Shown here one piece after another: positions 55,306-64,000 of a DNA stretch of 64,000 nucleotides. Where the stretch lies: positions 62,001 through 126,000 of the forward strand of contig JFHB01000071.1 in NCBI GenBank assembly GCA_000729835.1. Direction: 5' to 3'. How positions within the stretch are numbered: position 1 is the first letter of the stretch; each line of letters begins with the position of its first letter. The translations under genes and the position numbers were made by a program. This DNA is from Atkinsonella hypoxylon. Its lineage: Eukaryota > Ascomycota > Sordariomycetes > Hypocreales > Clavicipitaceae. The notes beneath the pieces were generated by a model. The model worked only from the letters and a program-made list of their open reading frames with translations. It was not told the DNA's origin and ran no database searches.

Positions 55306-57811
55306 TGAGACAGGTCGGGCATGCATATGTCGTCGCAGTGACAGAGACAGGGGCCTTCATTTTAGACACAAAGTAGTTCATTCAAGCCTCCTATAAAGTC
55401 TCTGCCAGAGGTCGTCCAATCTGTGTTCGAACAAATCCTACACGGCCAAGTGAACCACTGCACACTGTTGGAGAACTGGTTTGCTATTGAATGGGCTTAG
55501 ACCTGGGCTCTTCAGCATAAGATAATTCGTGGCGCGGGTCTCACTTGTTGCCATGCTAAACCCATGATGTGGGCCCAAGGTAATATCTGTCGTTGATTCT
55601 TGAAACATGTCGTTCGTCATGCTTACTAGTAAGCTGATACCAGGCCAATTTATCGGCATCCTAGAGGTAGGAAAACCTTCGGCTAAGTAGGACTACGATT
55701 CTAGTGTCCTTTATGATATCTGCGTATCTGACAAGAGTCTTGTTAATTGACGGAGGTCATCTTGATCCAAGAAGGTCTCCTTCATAGACGAAGGTCTACG
55801 AAGGCCCCTAGTAAAGATCCTAGTGAAGGACTGTAAATGACTTCCTGCTATAGTAGGCATTTCCTCGCACAGCAGAATCCCACAGCGTATTATCCGTACT
55901 TAAAGGTCTTTAACACTGACATCTTCGCGATCTAGTACATAAACGTACATCAAAGATCTATCGACTGATGGCCGGACGATTGGACAAGAGACTGTTGCAC
56001 GGTATATAGGGGGGTCTAACCGACCATTTAGCGTGGCGTGGCCACGTCGCATTTTTGGCGACAGAAACATATAATCGATCCGCTTTCCCTGATGAGTCCT
56101 CGTCGTGCTGTGGTGAGAGTATCCTTGGCCACGTATCAAATGACTTGACTGGTGACTGGCGTCGTCCAGATCCAGCGCCCCTGCAATCATCGAGTAGTAC
56201 CAATCGTAATAGGATGTGCTGTGACTGTGGGAGATGCCGTAGTTACTACGGTGGCGTAGAGGGAGTTGCCAGAGGTGGCAAGTGGAGTCTGGTAGAATTG
56301 AGGTCTCACGAGCGAAGTGAGGGAATTCGTAGCGGTGAAAACACCCATGTGCCACAGCCACAGACACATGATCCCTAAACTGTTGGATTAGGTGGCAGCG
56401 CGTAGTAGCGCGCACTCTAATTGGCTAATCAATAGTTGATCCGTGCCCCAATAACACCACCATGCCTCAGGCATGATAGCGAAAGGAGCTATATCTTCGG
56501 CTTCCCCTTTCCTACTAGCTACATAGAATGAATCAAGTCAATGCAACACAACTACCCATTGGCACTAGTACATACACCTGCTCTCTTGGTCCTTCCAACA
56601 TAAACGACTGCGTTGACCTAGGTCAGATATCGAATCGAAATTAGAAATAGAATCTCGCCTTGGTTCTTGGCCAGGTCATCCATCAAGGCTACACTTTTGT
56701 ACCGACCCACTTTTATCTGATGACTCGGTGGAGCGACCTCGGGTGACCTTAGGTCCTTATTGAAAGAGGTGGAGTTGTGAGACGTGCGATGTAGCTCTTT
56801 CTAGCACTGGCAGTTGTTGGAACTTCTATTATAGCTTAAATTAGTATGGCGTAAGAAGTACCTTTCATGCTGGGTTGGACAAGATCAGATACAGAGAATT
56901 TGATGATTTCGCTCTTGAACACAGGCAAGGTTGGACCATACGGAACATTTGGTTCCATTTGACATCGCACAGGACGGTTTTAACCCAAAAATTTGAGGAG
57001 TCACGAGCGAGTGCTAGGCCTGAGTGAATGTGGCAATCCATGCACCAATTCCGACGTAAAGAGGACCAACACCCGACCTCATCCCCGCGCGCCCAACCCC
57101 AAACACTGTGTTCTGCAATGTCTGCTGGCTTTTCAAAGAGGTTATTCCTGTAACACAAACAAGCAATGCAACCACTAATGCAGCTGCAGTGGCAGCAGCC
57201 GGAGGCCCGGAACAACAGCGAACTCGCTTAGTCGCAGGCTACAGCTCTCTATAGTATGTGTGTATCTCAATTGATTACGTTGATAATTTTAGTGCCCCCA
57301 GGACGTGCTACATACATTTGCGGAGGCGTGCTGGCGAAACACTAAGTACTTAGGTGCCTCTGAAACAGGAAGGTAGATGGCGCTTTGCTGAGTTTTGGGA
57401 GATTCTTCACTCAGAAAAGGAGTTTGCTGACGTCTCTATTAATGCTATCCTTGGTGGTGCTCCAAGGGTAACGCAGCAGTGAGAATTAGAGAACTGTCAC
57501 ATTGGACAAGAACAGAGACTGATAGAAACGTCGCGAAGAGCAAGGTTCAAACCCTCAGTATCCTGCTGAGTGAAGTCAATCAAGGGCTAGATTCTACTGG
57601 TTGGGCAGTCTTAGGACAGCCTCAGTACCAGTATTCAGAAAATGGTTGATCCCAGTACAGAGAATCCCACACTTGTATCTACTACGACCAAGACGGACAA
57701 GAAAGACTATAACCTCGTAAGGGTTCTAGAAATGAAACAGGGACTTTGCTTCACGTACGAGAATAGAATGTACTCATGCATATGACATGCTATGGCACGA
57801 CTTTCAACCTC
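55306..57811. other. Long intergenic region with a dispersed repeat copy
   Basis: No gene is supported; the 171-codon minus frame at 55900-56415 is low-complexity and overlaps the repeat. One copy of a 28-bp repeat lies at 56037-56064, and GAAGGTCT motifs recur at 55772-55796. Confidence 0.45.
56037..56064 (+). repeat. Dispersed 28-bp repeat, copy 1
   Basis: CGTGGCCACGTCGC followed by ATTTTTGGCGACAG. An inverted copy with one mismatch is at 60412-60439, on the other side of the CoA-ligase gene. It contains a GTCGC/GCGAC stem around ATTTTTG. Confidence 0.85.
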
Positions 57812-59812
57812 TTACAGCTTGGCCTGTCTGCCGTCACCTTCCTCTCTCTTCATTTGGTCCTTCAACACTCTCCGCAGAATCTTGCCGCTCTGTGATTTGG
57901 GTATCTCCTTGACGAAGCGCACGCCCCCGCGTAGTCTCTTAGGCGGGCCGACCCTCTCACCCACCCAATTAATAATGTCCTGTGCCAACTCATCGGACTC
58001 CTTGACATCGGGACGGACGACGACATAGGCGCGGGGCACCTCGGTGTGTTGGTCGTTGTCCCATACACCGATGACACACACATCGTTGATGTCTTCGCGA
58101 CCGAGCAGCTTAGCTTCCAGTTCAGCGGGAGGAACTTGGAATCCCTCTGTCCGATGTTAGCACACAGCGATTAAGCATACAATTGGCGACGATGACGACG
58201 TACTGTACTTGATGAGCTCCTTCATACGATCAGTGATGTAAAAGTGCCCATGTTTGCAAGCATAGCCAATATCACCAGTCTTGTACCACCCGTCATCTGT
58301 AAAAGTCTCCTTGTTCAAGTCAGGTCTGTTCCAGTATCCATGGAAGACATTGGGACCCTTGAGCAGGAGTTCACCAGCCTAAACAGCATGATTAGTCGGA
58401 ATCTCAGCAGCTTCCAAATAACGGGACAAAGATCGCGAGAAACGCACTTCACCTCTGGGCAGCTCCTTGCCATCTAAATCCACAATCTTGGCTTCAACTT
58501 GTGGCAAGAGACGTCCCACCGAGCCGTGGAACTTCCACCACTCATCGAGGAGCTGAGAGTGCGTCGCTGGACTTGTCTCCGACAAGCCGTACCCTTGCTT
58601 GACACCGATGCTGAGACGCTTCCACACAGCCTCAACGAGATCGGCGCTCAGCGGCGCAGCACCAGAGTTGATCCATCGCAGAGAAGTCATGTCGTACTTA
58701 TCTACGACGGGGTGCTTGCCCAGAGCTAGGACAATCGGCGGCGCGACATATATGAAGGTGATGCTGTGCTTCTCGATCAACTGGCAGGCCCTCTCGATGT
58801 CGAATGTAGGCAGGACAATCATGCGACAGCCGGTTCGCAGGGTGATGTTGAGAGTGACGGAGAGGCCCTGCAGATGATGAGCATACGAGCCTGACATGAA
58901 GGCATGGAGCATCATGGGGCGCGTACGTAGATGTGGAAGAAGGGCAAAACGCCCAAGTGACAATCTGATTCCCAGCTCACAAACTTGGCGTCAATTCGAC
59001 AAGACTGATATGAATTGGAGACGATGTTGTAATGGGTGAGCATGACACCCTTAGGGAGGCCGGTTGTGCCCTTTCAGACTTTTCAGTTTCACGGTTCTCG
59101 CTCGGATGGTGCAAATTTAGGATAATGAAAACTTACAGAGCTGTAAACGAGGTACGCAAGATCTTTTTTGGGGTCCAATGCCGTCTTCTTCGGCTGCAAC
59201 CAAGCGCTCTTGGAGTTAATCTCCCTCCAGTGCTTATGCTTGCCCGACGCATCCTTTCCATCGCCCATAAGAATGACTCTGTCGAGCGAGATGCCAGCCT
59301 TGTTCGCGGCCTCCACAGCTGCCTTTAGGAATGGCTTCTGGGTCACCAGTGCCGAAGCCTTGGAGTCGGTAAGCTGTCGCGCCAGTTCATCGACGGTGTA
59401 CATGGGATTGGCGGGACTTGCGACGCCCCCGGCCCAGTGGAGGCCATATGTCAGAATAGGAGTGTCGATACAGTTCGGAGTGAAGAAGCCAAGGACGTCG
59501 CCCTTTTTCCAATTGAACATGTGCTTGAGCCCTTGGCCGAATGCCACTGAGTAGTCCTTGATCTGGTTGTATGTATACGAGCGGTTGGTGTCGCTGTCGG
59601 TGAAAAGGACTAAGTACAAGTCACTTTTGTCAGCTCATTGTCTGAGAACTTCAAGTAGTGGCATGTATTGAGGAGCTGAGCGAAAAGCGGAAAGGCAAGG
59701 GAGGGATGGGAAACGAACCCTGATCTGCTGGATACTCGGTGGGCATCGCAAAATACATGGTCCAGATGTCAGTGACGGGAATGTCAACCGTCCAGTCTGA
59801 GGTGATCGGCAT
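57812..59812 (-). CDS. 4-coumarate-CoA-ligase-like AMP-binding enzyme with C-terminal AKL
   Basis: An adenylate-forming acyl-CoA ligase. Six exons: 59719-59812, 59137-59609, 58927-59070, 58448-58867, 58204-58378 and 57812-58146 (introns 109, 66, 59, 69 and 57 nt), 546 aa, the family size. Motifs are the P-loop-like SSGTTGLPKGVMLTH created by a splice, LPFFHIYGLSVT, YGLSETSPATH, GWYKTGDIGY, the hinge ITDRMKELIKYKGFQVPPAE and the catalytic Lys in KSQSGKILRR. The C-terminus is GRQAKL, a PTS1-type signal, so it is probably peroxisomal. The substrate is unknown; fungal members act on fatty, aromatic or secondary-metabolite acids. It is divergent from PEX6 and flanked by inverted 28-bp repeats. Confidence 0.93.
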
Positions 59813-60411
59813 CTTGGGCTTGATAGTGGTCGGCTGGGCGGCCGGGATGACTCTGGTTGCGGACTCGGACGGTGGTGTTGCGGCAGAGGGAAGCGAGGAA
59901 AAAAAAAAAAAGTAGGTCGGGGGAAAAGCCGGCTTGAGAGCAATGAGGGTTTAACTCAATCAATCACGATTTATCTAGATATGAAAGATGCAAAGACGTG
60001 AGAACTAAGCAACGCGCTCTCCCAAAAAAAAAAAAAAAAGAGGGAAAAAAAAGAAAATCCGTCTCAATAGGTAAAAGGTATGTGGTCGTTCGTGATGTCT
60101 ACCATTAGATAGATGCTTTGAGCAGTCGAATCAGCATTGGCGTCGGCATCGGAGACGCATCCACAAGCCGAGTGATAAGCTTCGGAGGAGCAAGCTGAGA
60201 CATGCTTGGGTGCGCTGCGTGTGCTGGGTTCTGGCCCCGACAGCTGCAGATGTCAGATGTCTCAGCCTGGGCCGTGTCATTGGGTCCTAAAAGACTTTTG
60301 TCACTTTGCAGATATACATGTGACAGAGTTTCCGGCTCTGCAACCAATCATCATCGTATTTCCCTTTGTTCTTCGGCGACGTCATTTGAGCCAGGGACTA
60401 GGAACATGCTG

Positions 60412-60439
60412 CTGTCGCCAAAAATGCGACATGGCCACG
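60412..60439 (-). repeat. Dispersed 28-bp repeat, copy 2 (inverted)
   Basis: CTGTCGCCAAAAATGCGACA followed by TGGCCACG, the reverse complement of 56037-56064 except for one base. Weaker similarity continues for about 10-15 bases on the AAAAT-proximal side. Confidence 0.85.
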
Positions 60440-60814
60440 AGGGGTTAGCGCGAGTCATGATGTAATTGACCGCGCCGCCTATAGTTGCATTTTCTCTGTT
60501 CTAGTTAATTTTCCTCTATAAATTACATCGGAATAACCCTCCTGTTCTCTTGTATATAGAAATCAGTGGTTAATTCGAATACAATTTTCTCTTCTTAATT
60601 ATCGAGCCAAAGCGCAGCACAATCGTGCGACAGCTACGCATCTGTCATTTTACACTTGAGATGGAACTGTATGTCCACCTATCTCGTCTTCCAAAGCATG
60701 TGCTGCTAAAGTCGCTGAAGTTCAAGTTGCTGTAATAGTCATATGTACTGTTTATTAATTGATAATATTCTCACCAATACATGGGAGGTTCTGCATATCT
60801 AGGTATGCTGAGCA

Positions 60815-60834
60815 CACACACACACACACACACA
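60815..60834. repeat. CA dinucleotide microsatellite
   Basis: About ten uninterrupted CA units in the PEX6 upstream region. Confidence 0.9.
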
Positions 60835-61334
60835 CCTTTGTCACCGCTTGCCAAAAAAGCTCAGAAAATGCCTGGTCCAATTCGGACCTATGAACTGGAC
60901 CCTGCTGCGGCACTACCTGCCACACAGTAACAGCACAGCCGAGGCCCAAAGTCATTGGCCAGTGCCGGTCCAGCCGTCCACCCGCTGCCAACTCCCTTCG
61001 TAAACCAATCAGATATCCGTCCGTAGCCGCAGTTAAACACAGCTCGACTTTGATATCTCCAGATTCCGACCTGGAGTCGCTGCGATTGCTACTCACATAG
61101 GCTTGCACGCTCAAGACGCATTGCCATAGCTCCTTTCAGTTGTCAGAGCAGCTTAGGAAAGCTTCAGGTCTCGATCTTTGCGGCCACCAAGCAACACAGC
61201 CAACCGACCGACCGACACGCCGTCGTGCGCGCGGCCAATGGGCGTTGCTGCAGCTATATCATTACGTCCGTTGCCATCGTTGGTTACGCCGCCGCGTCAC
61301 CCTGCCTTGTGTACAGCAGCTAAGTCTGACAATA

Positions 61335-64000
61335 ATGACTGTCACTAATGGCTCTGGACTTGCGCTACGTGGCAGATGCATTCGCAGGCGCCGTCCGGAC
61401 AAACCAGCCATCTCGGCCAGGCTTATTTTGGACCATCACATCAAAGACGATGTTGGCCTAGTTTCGGACGACATCGTTGCTGACTTGCTGCCGCACCTCC
61501 AAGATAGTACGTTCGTGTTATATTATAGAAGAATTCTCTTTCTCTAGTCTTTCATCGAAGCCATCTTGTTAACGATGTTTGCGATTACAAGGTGCCGGCG
61601 AGGATCGCTCAGAAGAGCTGCATTATGTAGCATTAGCTCCCTGGAAACCGAACGCCGCACCAGCCGACACGAACTGGACAATTGTTCCAGTGAGGAGATC
61701 GACTACTTTGGGTCACTCAACAATACAATTTTCGCCATCCTCATCAGCTTTGCAGAGCTTCGCTGTTTCGTTGCAAGAGACTGCCCCGTCCAAGCTCTCC
61801 AGTCATACTCGAAGTGGAATAGAAATCGTTGTCTTGGATGTTGCGCCTTTGCCACTCGAGACTGTCTTTGTCCGTTTGGAAAGCGAGTCAACGAAGCGTC
61901 TTGAGAATGGAGAAGGCACTTTCTTCAAAGGTCATCCCTCAAGCCCTAGGGGGCTCAGCGTGACGAACATGACTGCAGAGGAGCGGCTGACTTCTGCTAT
62001 TCGAACCTCCCTCAGTGGTCTCAAAGTTGCACACGCGGGCGATCTGTTCGCCTTGCCACTAGCTCCGCATCCCGTCACTCATGTTCCCCCCAACCCCGGC
62101 AAGATTGTGCTCTGTGAGCCAGTCGCCCAAGGCATTCTAAGCGATTCGACGAAAATTGTATTGATGCGAGAGCGGCATAAAATACGCAATAGACGACCTA
62201 CTTCTATGGCCTCGAGCCATCGGCTCAATGGTGTTGGTGAGGACGACGATGGCAATACGGATCACTTCTTCTCAGCCGCCGAAGAACGCTACCGGACAGA
62301 TGCGCGAGCCGACGAGACAGTAACTGAGACCGACACGGAACCGTCTTCCACCGAGAAAGAAGAGGGACTCTCCGATGATTCAATGGATGAAATGATTACT
62401 CTAGAAGCACCGACTTTGCCTACTACAAACATCAGCGGTATTGGTACAATGCAGCCGGGAACACCGATGACCATGGGTACCTTGCGCGGCAGAAAGACCA
62501 ACGGAGCTGCGACGCCTGGCTCCGTGTTCTCCAATTTGACTTCCACTGCAAGAACAGATCGGCCCCGAGGCCGTCTCTTCAAGGCCCATGCGCTGGTTCA
62601 GCCGATTCCTTCAGACCTGCTTCATCCAAATCCGTCAGCGGAAGAAGATGAAGAAGCCCGAATATATGTGGACATGAATTCTCTGCCGAAAATTGGTTGT
62701 TTCTCTGGCGATTGGGCTCGAATCGAAGCAGCCGAAGAACCGCCCATGAATGGGTTTGGGGTTCTTGGATTGGGAAGTTTCGGGGCTGCAGAACCCGAGG
62801 CTGCAAATTGGCGACCGGTAAGAGTCTATGGCTTACCAGAGGGCTACTCGCAACGGCCTGTCACTCGCATCCCAAGCTCTCGAGCTGGTGATCGGAGAAT
62901 GTCCTTCTTTGAATCGCAACTACAACGGCCAACAAGCCCAGCCGCATATGCATCCCCTATTTTACTGGCCAATCTTGACGGGGCAACTCATTTGCGCATT
63001 GCTGCACTGAAGAAATCATTTTATCAGGGAAAAGGCACCCTGCCTCGCTTCACCAGTGCTTCGCATCCCCCATACGCAAAGGACATTGCTATTCATCATA
63101 TTCGCACACCGATTTCCTCGGAAAGGGCGTATCAGACGGCTGTTCTCGGCGGATTGAAACGGTATTTTGCCCGAAAAATACGCATGGCTCGGCCTGGGGA
63201 TTTGATCGCGGTACCAGTTGACGCGCAGCTTGGGAAGGCCCTCCAGGAAGCAGCTGGGGCTGGGGGTTCTGAGGTCGATGATGTGATGGCGTTGACTGCA
63301 GATGAAAGCCGTTCGGGCTTGCCATCATCCCGGATTGACAGTGTCGCTTGGTTCAAAGTGGGACATATTCAACTCCAAAAGGCCGATGAGGATGAGTACG
63401 GGACGGCCGAGGCATTCTGGGGCTCTGTCGCGAGTATTGACAGCTCGACTGTTGGGATGCATGGATCCGGATTCGAGACGAGCCGCATTCCCGGCATCAA
63501 TCGAAGTACCTGGCCATACTATCTAGGTCTGAAGAAACCGCCGACGAGCTCATCGTCAGAGGCAAGCCGCTTAGGGTTTGCTTCATCAAAAGAGACATTT
63601 GTGTCACCTTTGCGGAGACAACTACGGGAATTACTAACCGCAGCCACGAGTCCTCGAGCCATACACCTCAATATGCCTGCAATCGCCATCTTGCTAACCT
63701 CCACACACCGTAATATCGGCAAGGCCACCTTGGCGACAGCAGCCTGCGCAGATATCGGCCTACACACATACACCATTGATTCCTACGACATCTTGAGCGA
63801 AGGGGGAGGAAGCGGAAGCGACGTCAAAACAGAAGGTTTTCTCAGAACTCGAGCCGAGCGAGCCGCTAGCTGCGGCCCGGACTGCTGCGCTCTATTGATC
63901 CAGCATATTGAAGCACTCACTGCAGATCGAATTGAGTCCACGATGAAAGAAATCCTGGCCGATATTCGAGTTCTCATCGCCACGACAAACAAGGTCGACC
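61335..64000 (+). CDS. PEX6: Peroxin-6 (PEX6) AAA ATPase, N-terminal part
   Basis: Pex6 forms a hexamer with Pex1 that pulls ubiquitinated Pex5 back out of the peroxisomal membrane. Exon 1 is 61335-61506; after an 85-nt intron (GTACGT, GTTAAC branch, AAG acceptor) exon 2 begins at 61592 and stays open to the window edge, about 860 codons. The N-terminus has RRRRPDKPAISARLILDHHI, then SEELHYVALAPWKPN after the splice. Later landmarks are AYQTAVLGGLKRYFARKIR with MARPGDLIAVPVD, DSVAWFKVGHIQ, and the start of the degenerate first ATPase domain (LLTSTHRNIGKATLATAACA then TEGFLRTRAERAASC). The second, active ATPase domain lies beyond the window. The start has an alternative only in non-ATG upstream codons. 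Confidence 0.9.

Larger units (their letters stand above)
59813..61334. other. Divergent upstream region, ligase / PEX6
   Basis: Contains A runs (59900-59911 and 60026-60050), the second 28-bp repeat copy (60412-60439) and a CA dinucleotide tract (60815-60834). No gene is supported. Confidence 0.5.

Noticed and set aside
55900..56415. 171-codon minus frame
   Set aside because: His/Ser/Arg-rich low-complexity frame; its segment LSPKMRRGHA is simply the translation of the 28-bp repeat.
57470..57560. Possible tRNA from GGTTCAAACCC near 57545
   Set aside because: Flanking bases do not form a 5-bp stem and no cloverleaf can be folded upstream.
62289..62582. 97-codon minus frame inside PEX6
   Set aside because: Antisense shadow of the long open PEX6 exon.
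1..64000. CRISPR arrays, bacterial operons, phage genes, rRNA genes
   Set aside because: None seen; intron-rich single genes on both strands show eukaryotic nuclear DNA.

Overview
The window is nuclear DNA from a filamentous ascomycete. Genes lie on both strands with short introns (about 42-109 nt), CTRAC-type branch points, long pyrimidine runs and no operons. PalC, NUFIP1-like, FLC-type, DFG5-type and NLP genes fit a Sordariomycete, probably Hypocreales; that placement is inferred from protein resemblance, not from a search.

Layout. 1-2.6 kb: the end of an FMP32-type mitochondrial coiled-coil gene and a decayed 2-hydroxyacid dehydrogenase. 2.6-8.3 kb: adenosylhomocysteinase, eIF3h and a UPF0643-like gene, all on the minus strand. 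8.3-11.3 kb: a gene-poor stretch with a broken secreted GH76 mannosidase whose start codon abuts a 360-bp foldback repeat. 11.3-21.5 kb: housekeeping genes (SAM-type mitochondrial carrier, PTC7-like phosphatase ending in SKL, SDH2, palC, ALG6) plus a secreted Cys-rich protein. 23.3-39.8 kb: a single-pass membrane protein, RPP2, SPT2, a NUFIP1-like CCCH protein, RPC25, EMC3, SPC2, MMS19 and ATP11. 39.8-57.8 kb: accessory-looking DNA with AT-rich spacers, an FLC/TRP-like channel, a MITE-like element, a DFG5-type GH76, an NLP (NPP1) gene and a Dal5-type MFS transporter. 57.8-64 kb: a 4-coumarate-CoA-ligase-like enzyme ending in AKL, divergent from PEX6, which runs off the right edge.

Themes. ER protein biogenesis (EMC3 and SPC2 share a 308-bp divergent promoter; ALG6 makes the N-glycan precursor), mitochondria (SDH2, ATP11, carrier, FMP32) and peroxisomes (PEX6, the AKL ligase and the SKL phosphatase) are well represented. 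No new multi-gene system is obvious. The most interesting signals are the probable mitochondrion/peroxisome dual targeting of the PTC7-like phosphatase, two inverted-repeat mobile-element relics, two indel-decayed enzyme genes, a Cys-rich secreted repeat protein, and 28-bp inverted copies flanking the ligase gene. Exon boundaries were placed by hand from splice signals and reading frame; none was checked against transcripts.
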